The notes under the pieces: generated by a model | Told to the model about the DNA's origin: nothing | Databases searched by the model: none | Seen by the model: the letters and a program-made list of their open reading frames with translations, nothing else | Part shown: piece by piece, positions 43,288 through 52,583 of the stretch | Layout: every line of letters begins with the position of its first letter | Position numbering within the stretch: the first letter of the stretch is position 1 | DNA from: Streptomyces sp. SAI-127 | Lineage (GTDB): Bacteria > Actinomycetota > Actinomycetes > Streptomycetales > Streptomycetaceae | Length of the DNA stretch: 64,000 nucleotides | Assembly (NCBI RefSeq): GCF_029894425.1 | Contig: NZ_JARXYJ010000001.1 | Coordinates: forward strand, 6,200,001 to 6,264,000 | Direction of reading: 5' to 3' | Program-made: the position numbers and the translations under genes

Positions 43288-45021
43288 TCAACTCGCGCAC
43301 TGCGCCTTGTCCGCCGTGGACTTGTCCACGCCCGGTGCGGCCGCCGCGGAGGAGCTGAGCTTCACGCCCGCGCCCTTGAAGTCCTTGCCCAGGGTGAGGG
43401 TCATGGCCGGCAGGCCCTGAGAGTTGGTGACGCTCTTGCCCGGCTTCATCGCCGAGCCGGAGAGCCCCATGATGTCCGCGAGCCTGCGCGCCTGGTCGGC
43501 CTGGTCGGGGGCGTACTCCAGGGTCGTCTTCGCCAGCGTCACCTCGGCGTTGCCCGCGTTCTCGGACTTGGTCACGCCCTCCTCGGTCTGGAGCCAGGAG
43601 AGCTGCTGCTGCGCACTGCCCCCCGCCGCACCGCCGTTGAGGATGCGCACGCGGACGTCGGACGCGGCGGACTTGGTGCCCTTGAGCCGGGCCGCGACCT
43701 CCGCCTTCTCCTTCTTCTCCTGCTTCTTGACCTCGGTGAAGGAGACGTCGTTCTTGATCGCGTCGAAAATGGCGGGGGCTCGCGTCTCTTCGACGACCAC
43801 CGTCGCCTTGACCGTCTCGGCGGGATTGTCCTTGACCGGGATCGTCATGAAGCTGATGTTCTTCGTCGGCACCTTCTTCAGCTCCAGAGCGATGTCCTTG
43901 AGCGTGCCGACCTTGCCGATCGCCTTGTCCACGGTCAGCGCGTTGGTCGCGGCCTCCGCCAGCTTCAGCAGCTTGGCGGGGTTGGTGAGGGTGTCGCCGG
44001 AGGTCATCTTGCGCATCAGCGAGCCCAGGAACTGCTGCTGCACCTTGATCCGGTCCAGGTCGCCCTCGTTGCCGAAGGCGTGCCGGGTGCGCACGAAGGC
44101 GAGGGCCCGCTCGCCCTCCACCTTCGACTTGCCGGCGGGCAGGACGAGCTTCGACTTCTTGTCGTTGACGGCGTTCTCCACACAGACCTCGACCCCGTCC
44201 ACCGCCGTGGTCAGGGTCTTCACCGCGTTGAAGTCGGCCATCACGAAGTGGTCGGGCTTGATGCCGGTGGCCGCCTCGACCGTGCGCATCGTGCAGCCGG
44301 CGTCCCGGCCGCTCTCCCCGAGGCTCCTGTTGAAGCGGACGTCCTCCTGCCCCGCGACGACCTTCTGGGAGCCGTCCTCCTGCTTGGTCTCGCAGTCCGG
44401 TATGTCGACGATCAGGTCGCGCGGGATGCTGAGCGCGGTCGCGTTCGTCCGGTCCTTGGCGACGTGCAGCAGGATGGTGGTGTCGGCGTGGCCCACGCTG
44501 CCCGCGTCGCCGTAGCCCTCGTTGCCCTCACCGGTGCGCTTGTCGGTGCCGATGATGAGGATGTTGAAGGCCTCGTCCTTGCTGAAGCTGCTCGCGGCCG
44601 CGTCACCGACGTCGGCGACGCCGACGTTGCCTTCCAGGTGCTTGAGGTAGAAGTAGCCCCCCGTGGCACCGGCGACCAGGACGAACGCCATCGTGCCGCC
44701 GGTCCACAGCAGGGCCTTCTTCGCCTTCGACTTCTGCTTGACCGGCCGCCGTCCGCGCCGCCCCGGCAGCGGCTCCTCGGGCGGTGCGCCCCGGCGCCTG
44801 CGCGGCGGCGGTACGTCCCGGCCGGGGGCCACGGGGGCGGTCGTACGACTGCCCGGTGCACCCATCCTGCTCGGCGAGGGCGCGGATCCACGCGGACCGG
44901 GAACGGCCGACCGCGGTGCGGAAGCACTCAGTCGCAGTTCGTATTCACCGGTGTTCGGATTGAGCACCCACTGGTCTGCGGGGTCGACGTCGTCCGCCCG
45001 CCCACGGCCTTGTGCGTCCAC
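43288..45021 (-). CDS. LCP-LytR_C protein, copy B of a duplicated gene pair
   Basis: A 577-residue protein. The cytosolic lead has the phrase ADQWVLNPNTGEYELRL and a Pro/Arg-rich stretch, then a helix (ALLWTGGTMAFVLVAGATGGYFYL), an LCP domain (FNILIIGTDKRTGEGNEGYGD, HADTTILLHVAKDRTNATAL, SIPRDLIVDIPDCETKQEDG, DHFVMADFNAVKTLTTAVDGV, FVRTRHAFGNEGDLDRIK), a Lys/Glu-rich hinge and a LytR_C domain. It ends in KAQCAS. GTG 45021 is the start. It is nearly collinear with the LCP gene two positions upstream. Confidence 0.93.
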   Translation of the reverse strand: MDAQGRGRADDVDPADQWVLNPNTGEYELRLSASAPRSAVPGPRGSAPSPSRMGAPGSRTTAPVAPGRDVPPPRRRRGAPPEEPLPGRRGRRPVKQKSKAKKALLWTGGTMAFVLVAGATGGYFYLKHLEGNVGVADVGDAAASSFSKDEAFNILIIGTDKRTGEGNEGYGDAGSVGHADTTILLHVAKDRTNATALSIPRDLIVDIPDCETKQEDGSQKVVAGQEDVRFNRSLGESGRDAGCTMRTVEAATGIKPDHFVMADFNAVKTLTTAVDGVEVCVENAVNDKKSKLVLPAGKSKVEGERALAFVRTRHAFGNEGDLDRIKVQQQFLGSLMRKMTSGDTLTNPAKLLKLAEAATNALTVDKAIGKVGTLKDIALELKKVPTKNISFMTIPVKDNPAETVKATVVVEETRAPAIFDAIKNDVSFTEVKKQEKKEKAEVAARLKGTKSAASDVRVRILNGGAAGGSAQQQLSWLQTEEGVTKSENAGNAEVTLAKTTLEYAPDQADQARRLADIMGLSGSAMKPGKSVTNSQGLPAMTLTLGKDFKGAGVKLSSSAAAAPGVDKSTADKAQCAS

Positions 45022-45181
45022 GGTTGTCCGAATCCTCCGTCAGGGCCACGCGGCGATCGCTGGATCGCTCACACTATCCGCCCGGTTGGGCCTTGAGCGA
45101 CGTGAGTTGTTCCCGTGCCGATTCTGTAAGTATGTACGTACGCCCGGACCCTTCCGTTCGCCCCCCGGCCGTCGCGTTCGA

Positions 45182-46783
45182 CTACCAGCGGTAGACCGAG
45201 TACACGTTCATGCACTGACCGGTGTCCGAGCCGTTGATGGAGTCCGAGTTGCCCGGCAGGTCACCGGCCTTGGCCTCGGACTGCTTCGGATACGCCGTCC
45301 CGGTACGCCAGTCGGCGCCCACGACGAGGGTGACCCCGGAGACATCGGTCGACTTCTTCACCGAACTCATGGGGATTCCCAGGGACTTGGCGATGCGCTG
45401 GGCGTCGCCCTGCAGGTCGGCGCTCGGGTAGCGCACGACCGTCCGGTCCTCGGAGAGGCCCGCCGTCGCGTCCTTGGACGCCTGCGAGAAACCTTTTTGC
45501 ACGAGCTCCTCGGCGATCGTGCCGGCGCGTCCGCCCACCGGGCCGAGGGTGGCGGTCGCCGTCGCGTTCTGCACGAGGACGCCGATCTCGTCGTCCGGCG
45601 CGGAAGGGGGTTTGGTGGCCGCGACGGTCTTCTTCCCCTCCGAGGGCTTGCCCTTGTTGTCGAGGGACACGTCGTCGCGGAGCATCTCCCAGAGCTTGTC
45701 GGCGTTCGCGCCGTCGGGTACGACGTGCTCCTTGTTCTTCGGGTCCGGGACGTTCGGCATCGTCACCGAGGTGATGCGGTCCGTCGGCACCGACTTGAGC
45801 TGCATGCCCAGGTCGTAGAGCTTCTTGACCGAGCCGATCTCCTCGGACACCTTGAGGGACTTCGTGGCCGCCTCGGCGAGGCCCATCAGCCGCGGGGTGT
45901 CGGTGAAGACGTTCTGCCCCTTCAGCGTCCGGATCATCGAGTTCAGGTACATGTGCTGGGCCCTGGCCCGGATCAGGTCGCTGCCCCAGGCGTGCCGGGT
46001 GCGCAGCCACTGCAGGGCCTGCTTGCCCTGGACCTTGTGCGTGCCCTTCGTCATCTTCAGCCCGGATCCGCCGGGCACCTGGGCCGTCGGGCGGTCCCAC
46101 ACGTTCTGCTGGACACAGACGGAGACACCGCCGATGGCGTCAGCCATCCGCACCACGCCCGAGAAGTCGATCGTCATCCAGTGGTCGATGTAGACCCCGG
46201 TGAGGTTCTGCCAGGTGGCGAGCGTGCAGCCGGCGCCGCCGCGCGCCAGGGAGGTGTTGATGATGTCGGTGATCGGCGGGTATGTCTTCCCGGTGTCCGG
46301 GTCCGTGCACTTGGGGATGTCGACCCGGGTGTCGCGCGGGATGCTCACCATCGCGGCGCTCTTGCGGTCCGCGGACAGGTGGATGAGCATCTGCACATCG
46401 CCCAGCGGCGGGTTGCCGCGGTTGTCCCGGCTGCCGCCGAGCTTCACGTTCTCGTCGGAGTTACGGCTGTCCGAGCCGATCAGCAGGATGTTCAACGGCG
46501 TCTGCCCGGCCGCGTTGGCCTCGGCCTTGTGCGCCTTGGAGTCACCGCTGCTGCGCTCCCCCTTGCGGATGTTGCTGTTCAGATGCTGGTAGTAGAGGTA
46601 TCCCGCGCCGGCGCTGCCGAGTATCAGCACGGCGAGTGTGGCCGCCGACCATCTGAGCACCCGGTGCTTGCGCCGGGCCCTGGCCCGCCGCCGCCCGCGC
46701 CGTCCGGGTCTGTCAGGACCGGGCCCCTCGGCGGGCCGCACATCCGGCCGCGCCCCCTCCTCGTACACACTGCTGCGCCCCAT
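45182..46783 (-). CDS. LCP-LytR_C protein, copy A-prime of a duplicated gene pair
   Basis: A 533-residue paralogue of the LCP gene ending at 41593, with the same order: basic Arg-rich lead, ATLAVLILGSAGAGYLYYQHL, LCP domain (NILLIGSDSRNSDENVKLGG, DVQMLIHLSADRKSAAMVS, WLRTRHAWGSDLIRARAQHMY) and LytR_C. The stretch AKSLGIPMSSVKKSTDVSG is identical in both copies. ATG 46783 has GGGGAG at good spacing; an in-frame GTG lies 21 bases upstream. Confidence 0.92.
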   Translation of the reverse strand: MGRSSVYEEGARPDVRPAEGPGPDRPGRRGRRRARARRKHRVLRWSAATLAVLILGSAGAGYLYYQHLNSNIRKGERSSGDSKAHKAEANAAGQTPLNILLIGSDSRNSDENVKLGGSRDNRGNPPLGDVQMLIHLSADRKSAAMVSIPRDTRVDIPKCTDPDTGKTYPPITDIINTSLARGGAGCTLATWQNLTGVYIDHWMTIDFSGVVRMADAIGGVSVCVQQNVWDRPTAQVPGGSGLKMTKGTHKVQGKQALQWLRTRHAWGSDLIRARAQHMYLNSMIRTLKGQNVFTDTPRLMGLAEAATKSLKVSEEIGSVKKLYDLGMQLKSVPTDRITSVTMPNVPDPKNKEHVVPDGANADKLWEMLRDDVSLDNKGKPSEGKKTVAATKPPSAPDDEIGVLVQNATATATLGPVGGRAGTIAEELVQKGFSQASKDATAGLSEDRTVVRYPSADLQGDAQRIAKSLGIPMSSVKKSTDVSGVTLVVGADWRTGTAYPKQSEAKAGDLPGNSDSINGSDTGQCMNVYSVYRW

Positions 46784-46881
46784 CCCCTGTCTCCCCACCC
46801 TCACGCAGAACGAACGAAAAGACCTGCCGTACGACTGGTTAGACGCACGACAGGCCTCTTAGGTCACCGCAGAGCCGGCTC

Positions 46882-48627
46882 TCACTTGGCGCACTCGACC
46901 TTGTCGGCCGTGGACTGCTGCACCCCCTCGGGTGCCTTCGTCGCCGTGGTGAACGACACTCCGGCGCCCTTGAAGTCCTTGCCGAGGGTGAGGGTCATGG
47001 TGGGCAGGCCCTGGGAGTTGATGACGCTCTTGCCGGGCTTCAGCTGGGCCCCGGACAGGCCCATGATGTCCGCGAGCCTGCGTGCCTGGTCGGCCTGGTC
47101 GGGGGCGTACTCCAGCGTGGTCCTGCTCAGCGCCGCGTCCGCGTTGCCCGCGTTCTCCGACTTCAGTACGCCCTCTTCGTTCTGCAGGTACTCCAGCTCG
47201 GCCTGTGCGCTGCCCGCCGCCGCACCGCCGTTGAGGATGCGCACCCGCACCTCGGACGCGGCCGACTTGGTGCCCTTGAGCCGGGCCGCCTCCTCGGCCG
47301 CCTCGGCGCTCTTGGACGCGCTGGCCTTCTTCTTGACCTCGGTGAAGGACACGTCGTTCTTGATCATGTCGAAGACGGTGGGAGCCGTCGCGTCGTTGAG
47401 AACGACCGTCGCCTTCACCTTCTCCGTCGGGTTGTCGACGACCGGCACCGTCGTGAACGTCAGGTTCTTCACGTTCAGCTTGCCCAGTTCCAGACCGAGG
47501 TCCTTCAGCTTGCCGATGCTGTCGAGGTTGGAGTCGACGGTCAGCGCCTTGGTGCCCGCCTCCGCCAGCTTGATCATCTTCGTCGGGTCGGTGAGCGTGT
47601 CGTTCGACTTCAGCTTGCGCATCAGCGCGCTCAGGAACTGCTGCTGGAGCGTGATCCGGCTCAGGTCACCACCGAAGCCGACCGAGTGCCGGGTGCGCAC
47701 GAAGGCGAGGGCCTGCTCGCCCGAGATGGTGTGCGTGCCCTTCGACAGCTTGAGCTTGGAGTCCTCGTCGTCGATGTCCTTGGCCAGACAGATCTCGACC
47801 CCGCCGACCGCCGTGGTCAGCGTCTTGACCGCGTTGAAGTCGGCCACCATGAAGTTGTCGGCCTGGATCCCGGTGAGTTCGGTGACGGTCCGCACCGTGC
47901 AGCTGGGCGTCCGTTCGTCCTGGCCCAGGCTCGTGTTGAAGCGGACGTCGTCCGTGCCCGGGATGACCTTGGTGCTGCCGTCCTCCTGCTTGGTCTCGCA
48001 GTCGGGGACGTCCACGATCAGGTCGCGCGGGATGCTCAGCGCGGTCGCGTTCGTACGGTCCTTGGAGACGTGCAACAGGATCGTGGTGTCCGCGTGCCCG
48101 ACGCTGTTCTTGTCGCCGTAGCTCCCGTTGCCCGCGCCGGTGCGCTTGTCGGTGCCGATCAGCAGGATGTTGATCGCCTTGTCCGACTGGAAGCCGCCGG
48201 TGCTCGCACCGTCGTCGGAGACGGAGGTGATGTTGCCGTTCAGGTGCCGGATGTAGAGATAGCCGCCGCCCGCCGCCGCGACCAGCACGAACGCCATCGC
48301 GCCGCCGGTCCACAGCAGGGCCTTCTTCGCCTTCGACTTCTGCTTGACCGGCCGGCGCCCACGGCGCCCCGGCAGCGGCTCCTCGGGCGGCGCGCCCCGC
48401 CGCCTGCGCGGCGGCGGCACCCCACGGCCCGGCGCCACGGGAGTGGCCGTACGACCGGCGGGTGCGCCCACCCTGCTCGGGGAGGGCGCGGATCTACGGG
48501 GACCGGGAATACCCGACTGCGGTGCGGAAGGGGTCAGTCGCAGTTCGTATTCACCGGTGTGCGGGTTGAGTACCCACTGGTCTGCGGGGTCGATGTCGCC
48601 CGCCCGCCCACGGCCTTGTGCGTCCAC
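46882..48627 (-). CDS. LCP-LytR_C protein, copy B-prime of a duplicated gene pair
   Basis: A 581-residue paralogue of the LCP gene ending at 43288, sharing GEYELRL, APPEEPLPGRRGRRPVKQKS, ALLWTGGAMAFVLVA, DTTILLHVSKDRTNATALS, RDLIVDVPDCETKQEDGS and the C-terminal LADIMGLSGAQLKPGKSV...GLPTMTLTLGKDFKGAGV. It ends in KVECAK, again with a cysteine near the end. Regions around the two B genes are near-identical at DNA level in places, so the duplication looks recent or homogenised by conversion. Confidence 0.93.
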   Translation of the reverse strand: MDAQGRGRAGDIDPADQWVLNPHTGEYELRLTPSAPQSGIPGPRRSAPSPSRVGAPAGRTATPVAPGRGVPPPRRRRGAPPEEPLPGRRGRRPVKQKSKAKKALLWTGGAMAFVLVAAAGGGYLYIRHLNGNITSVSDDGASTGGFQSDKAINILLIGTDKRTGAGNGSYGDKNSVGHADTTILLHVSKDRTNATALSIPRDLIVDVPDCETKQEDGSTKVIPGTDDVRFNTSLGQDERTPSCTVRTVTELTGIQADNFMVADFNAVKTLTTAVGGVEICLAKDIDDEDSKLKLSKGTHTISGEQALAFVRTRHSVGFGGDLSRITLQQQFLSALMRKLKSNDTLTDPTKMIKLAEAGTKALTVDSNLDSIGKLKDLGLELGKLNVKNLTFTTVPVVDNPTEKVKATVVLNDATAPTVFDMIKNDVSFTEVKKKASASKSAEAAEEAARLKGTKSAASEVRVRILNGGAAAGSAQAELEYLQNEEGVLKSENAGNADAALSRTTLEYAPDQADQARRLADIMGLSGAQLKPGKSVINSQGLPTMTLTLGKDFKGAGVSFTTATKAPEGVQQSTADKVECAK

Positions 48628-48780
48628 GGTTGCTGAATCCTCCGTCGGCCGGATGCACCGGAGCGCTCACACTAGCCGTCCGATTCGCCGACAGGTTACG
48701 ACGGTGACAAATTCCACGCCCCTACAACCGGGCAATCCGCCCATTTGCTCGGACACCGGTTCGCCGCCTTGGGAAACGCT

Positions 48781-49965
48781 TTACCCGCAGCTGTCCTCGG
48801 CGGCCGTGTTGCCGCGGAAGGTGGGCGCCCCGCCCTCCTTCTCGGATTCTCCATAAGGTTCTTCGTCATGAGAATGTTCTGAAAACCTCGGGGCTTTCTC
48901 CGTCACCTTCACCGGCGCATCCTTGCGCAACCGTTCGAAAAGCCGCCGGGCCTCGGGTTCCGCGAGTTGATCACGATTGGCGTCGTTGACGTACGGCTCT
49001 CGCGGCACGGTAAGGAATTGCACACGCTCCGTGGGGATGTGCCGCAGGCCGCGCACGAGTTCGTACAGCCCGCGCAGACTCGCCAGATCGGGATCGGTGG
49101 TGAGTGAGGAAGTCGCCGCGTCCAGTACCGGATAGAGCTTCACCGGATTCAGCAGTACGTCATTGCTCTGCACCTTGTGGACGAGCGCCCCGAGAAAACG
49201 TTGCTGACGGTCCATCCGCTCGGTGTCGCTGCCGTCGCCGAGGGACTTGCGGGCCCGCACATAGCCGAGCGCCTCCTCGCCGTCCAGCGTCACCCGCCCC
49301 GCCGGAAGCCGCAGCCTGGCCGCCTTGTCGTTGATCGGTTCGTCGAGACAGACGGTCACTCCGTCGACGGCGTCCACCATGTCCTTGAAGCCGTGGAAGT
49401 CGACGACCATGTGGTGGTCCACGCGAATGTTCGTGAGTTTCTCGACGGTTCGGATCGTGCAGGCCGAACCGCCCTTCTGAAAGGCGCTGTTGAACATCGT
49501 GAACACGGCCTCGCCACGGGTCCCGTCCGACCCCAGACAGGCCGGCACCTCCACCATCAGGTCCCGCGGCAGCGACACGGCCGTCGCGGTGCGTCGCCCG
49601 GCGGCCAGATGCAACAGGATCGTGGTGTCCGACCGCTCGGTCCCCGAGTCCCGCCCGTACCGCGCGTTCTCGTCCCCCGACCGTGAGTCGGACCCGATCA
49701 GCAGAATGTTCTGCGCGTCCTTGACGAGCGAGGTGGGCCGCTCCTTCTCGTACCGGGCGAGCTCGGCGGCGGCCGCGTCGTCCGCGGTGATGTTCCCGTC
49801 GAGCTTGGCGTAGAGGGCCCATCCGGCACCGGCGGTGGCCGTGACGGCCACGGCGGCGGCGAGCCCCGCACCGCCCAGCCACCGCCGCCGACGCCGGCGT
49901 ATGAGCCCTTCACCACCGGCCGACGCCCCGAGGCCGGGTCCGAGGGCGCGAGCGCTGTCGGTCAC
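48781..49965 (-). CDS. LCP family protein without LytR_C domain
   Basis: A 394-residue protein with a short Arg-rich lead (RRRRRRW), a membrane helix (AGLAAAVAVTATAGAGWALY) and an LCP domain (NILLIGSDSRSGDENARYG, TTILLHLAAGRRTATAVSL, PRDLMVEVPACLG, VDHHMVVDFHGFKDMVDAVDGV, YVRARKSLGDGSDTERMD). It ends after the LCP core with an acidic tail containing SHDEEPYGESEKEGG. GTG 49965 is preferred because the purine-rich site is too close to GTG 49977. It is the last of the seven LCP genes. Confidence 0.9.
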   Translation of the reverse strand: MTDSARALGPGLGASAGGEGLIRRRRRRWLGGAGLAAAVAVTATAGAGWALYAKLDGNITADDAAAAELARYEKERPTSLVKDAQNILLIGSDSRSGDENARYGRDSGTERSDTTILLHLAAGRRTATAVSLPRDLMVEVPACLGSDGTRGEAVFTMFNSAFQKGGSACTIRTVEKLTNIRVDHHMVVDFHGFKDMVDAVDGVTVCLDEPINDKAARLRLPAGRVTLDGEEALGYVRARKSLGDGSDTERMDRQQRFLGALVHKVQSNDVLLNPVKLYPVLDAATSSLTTDPDLASLRGLYELVRGLRHIPTERVQFLTVPREPYVNDANRDQLAEPEARRLFERLRKDAPVKVTEKAPRFSEHSHDEEPYGESEKEGGAPTFRGNTAAEDSCG

Positions 49966-50084
49966 GAGTCGGCCCACCCCTCATGGCGTACGAATCTGTA
50001 CTTACGACCATGACGCGGACCGGTGTCCGGGGGCGGCCGGTACTGCTCCACTCGGGTGACCGCACCCGGCGTGCAACCGCCCGG

Positions 50085-50819
50085 TCAGCGACGAACAGCC
50101 GTGACCCGCTCACTCTCGATCCGCTTGGCGAGCCCCTCCTCGCCCAACCGCTCCAGATGACGGCACAACACCACGGACCCCCCGGTGGCGAGCGCTCCGT
50201 ACAACCCGGCGTTCAACCCGTCCCATGTGTCGTACGGCAACCCCGACAACACGCGATCCCCCGTCCCCTCGGCCCGGGCCCGCTCGACGACCTCCGCCGC
50301 GCTGAACTCCCGCCCCGCGACGATCAACGCGGGCTCGTCAGGCTCCACCGGAGCGAACGGAACAAACCGGTCACCCTGTCCCGGCACCTCCACGGCGTAG
50401 TCCACGAAGCCGTCCGGCGTCTGCGGGAAGCGCCCGCCCAGCGGCCGCAGGGCCAACGCGATCCGCTCCCCGGAACACGCCCGCGCCGCCTCCAGTGTGT
50501 CCGGCCCGCTCACGACCACGTCGGCCGCGGCCGGATCTCCGCCGACATCCGCGATCACCCCTACCGACGCGCAGGCCAGCAACCACACCGCCGTCTGCCA
50601 GTGCGCGGGCAGCAACAGCGTCACCCGGTCACCGGGCGCCGCGGCGAGGTCGCCCTGGAGGAGGTTCGAGGTCTTGGCCACCCAATTGGCGAAGGTGGCC
50701 ACGGACAATTCGACACGTTCGCCCGTGGCGTCGTCGTAGAAGGTCACCAGGGGGCGTGCAGGATCCGCGGCGAGCGCGGAACGCAGCAGGTCGGCGGGGG
50801 TGCGATCGGTGGCGTTCAT
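50085..50819 (-). CDS. Small adenylate-forming-like protein (TIGR03089-type)
   Basis: A 244-residue protein resembling only the N-terminal part of acyl-CoA synthetases: DPARPLVTFYDDATGERVELSVATFANWV, PGDRVTLLLPAHWQTAVWLLAC. The AMP-binding P-loop (TSGT-KGV) and the C-terminal lid are missing, so it cannot be a complete ligase. It matches the actinobacterial family I know as TIGR03089, of unknown function. ATG 50819 gives the family start. It is divergent from the amidase gene. Confidence 0.85.
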   Translation of the reverse strand: MNATDRTPADLLRSALAADPARPLVTFYDDATGERVELSVATFANWVAKTSNLLQGDLAAAPGDRVTLLLPAHWQTAVWLLACASVGVIADVGGDPAAADVVVSGPDTLEAARACSGERIALALRPLGGRFPQTPDGFVDYAVEVPGQGDRFVPFAPVEPDEPALIVAGREFSAAEVVERARAEGTGDRVLSGLPYDTWDGLNAGLYGALATGGSVVLCRHLERLGEEGLAKRIESERVTAVRR

Positions 50820-50924
50820 CCGCAGAAGCCTACGCGGGCACGCGGCTCGACACCCCCGCGCGGGGCCACCGGTTCGGCGCAACAACACCCGACGGTCCGT
50901 CAGTTTCCCGATGGACAGATTTAT

Positions 50925-52421
50925 ATGACTATGTCCAGGATCGGGAGCATGCGTGGACTACTTGCTTCCTCGGTCGGCGTCACCTGTGCGGCCGCCCTCG
51001 CCCTGCCCCTCACCTCGCCCGCGGTCGCGGCGAGACCGGTGTCCCCGGCGGCCGTGAGACCGGCGTCGGGCGCGGAAGCCCTCGGCAGCACCCAGTCGCT
51101 GCCCCTCGCGCCCCTCGCCTCCCGCGACTTCACCCTCGCCCCGGCCGACGAACAGGGCCTGCCCCGCCGGGACGTACGGCACTTCTCCCTCGCAGGCGTG
51201 ATCTGGGACGACCCGGACATCGAGCTGCATGGCCGCGTCCAGATCCGCACCCGTGCGGTCGGCACCGACACCTGGTCCGGCTGGCAGGACCTGGAGACCC
51301 ACAACGACGACACCGCCGACCCCGACACGGCCGAGCGCACGTCCGGCCGCGTCCACGGTGCGACGGCACCGCTGTGGGTGGGCGACTCGGACGGCGTGGA
51401 GGTGAGGGTCCGAGCCGAAGCCGACCACCGGACCGAGGACATGGCCCGCGGCTCCCGTACGGCGACCACGACCGCTCCTCTCCCGGCGGGGCTGCGTCTG
51501 GAACTGGTGGACCCGGGGGACAGCGCACCGGAGTCCGCCCGGCAGGAAGCCGCGGCGGCCGGCGCCTCCCACCGCGCCGTCGCACTTCGCTCCACCCCCA
51601 CCCCCGAACCGGCGGAGGATCCCGCCGCGACGGACGCGTCCGACCCCACCGCCGAACCGGCCGAGGATCCCGCCGCCATGGACGCGTCCGCCGCCAACGC
51701 CGGTCTGGCCGCTCCCGGCGCCATCGAGATCCCGGCGCTGAACCGGCAGCAGACCGAACAGGAGCTGTTCGCCCTGCGCGCGGGGGAGTTGACGGAACGG
51801 CAGCGGACGAAGCCGTACATCGGACCGCGCCCGCGCATCATCACCCGGCGCGGCTGGGGCGCCGACGAGAGGCTGCGCGAGCGGAAGTTCGTCTACACGA
51901 AGAAGTCCAAGGCGGCCTTCGTGCACCACACGGCGTCCGGCAACGGGTACCGCTGTACGCAGGCGCCCTCGCTCATTCGCGGTATCTACCGCTACCACGT
52001 CAAGAGCAGGGGCTGGCGCGACATCGGCTACAACTTCCTCGTCGACAAGTGCGGAAACATCTACGAGGGCCGGGCGGGCGGCGTGGCGAAGCCGGTCCTC
52101 GGCGCCCACACCCTCGGCTTCAACACCAACAGCGTGGGGATCGCCGTCCTCGGCAGCTACGGTTCCAAGAAGCCGCCCGCCGCCGTGACGCGGGCCATCG
52201 CACGGCTCACCGCGTGGAAGCTCGGCCTGTACGGCGCGAACCCGAAGGGGAAGACGTATCTGAAGTCGGGCGGTGGCAACCGCTATCCGAAGGGTAGGAA
52301 GGTACGACTGAACGTGATCTCCGGCCATCGGGACGGCTTCGTCACGGAGTGCCCCGGACGGCAGCTCTACCGCAAACTCGGGTCCACCCGCACGACAGCT
52401 GCCCGTCTCCAAGGTCGTTGA
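50925..52421 (+). CDS. Exported PGRP-type N-acetylmuramoyl-L-alanine amidase
   Basis: A 498-residue secreted protein with a signal peptide (near 9-37, ending SPAVAA), a beta-rich domain (about 80-180) common to streptomycete PGRP-like proteins, an Ala/Glu/Pro linker with two PAEDPAA-DAS repeats, and a C-terminal amidase domain (about 310-498). The zinc ligands fit His334/335 in AAFVHHTASG, and His468 and Cys476 in GHRDGFVTECPG; NIYEGRAGG is the core strand. It should cleave peptidoglycan stem peptides. ATG 50925 is chosen, though 50931 and 50949 are also in frame and the ribosome site is weak. Confidence 0.9.
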   Translation: MTMSRIGSMRGLLASSVGVTCAAALALPLTSPAVAARPVSPAAVRPASGAEALGSTQSLPLAPLASRDFTLAPADEQGLPRRDVRHFSLAGVIWDDPDIELHGRVQIRTRAVGTDTWSGWQDLETHNDDTADPDTAERTSGRVHGATAPLWVGDSDGVEVRVRAEADHRTEDMARGSRTATTTAPLPAGLRLELVDPGDSAPESARQEAAAAGASHRAVALRSTPTPEPAEDPAATDASDPTAEPAEDPAAMDASAANAGLAAPGAIEIPALNRQQTEQELFALRAGELTERQRTKPYIGPRPRIITRRGWGADERLRERKFVYTKKSKAAFVHHTASGNGYRCTQAPSLIRGIYRYHVKSRGWRDIGYNFLVDKCGNIYEGRAGGVAKPVLGAHTLGFNTNSVGIAVLGSYGSKKPPAAVTRAIARLTAWKLGLYGANPKGKTYLKSGGGNRYPKGRKVRLNVISGHRDGFVTECPGRQLYRKLGSTRTTAARLQGR

Positions 52422-52583
52422 CGGTCGCTGAGGACCGAAGAGAGTTCGTACCACCCGTTTCACCGCCGTCGGGGGGCAGGCGCGAATGCCGCACGGCCGC
52501 CGAAGGTGCCGCACAACGGTCTGCATACACTGGCCGGTCGAAAGACAGTTCGGGCCGGTCCCGGCAGGAAGCGGAGACAACAG

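Noticed and set aside
44663..48121. Plus-strand open frame of over 1100 codons across LCP genes
   Set aside because: It spans several intergenic gaps and opposes well-supported LCP genes; it is an antisense artefact of codon bias.
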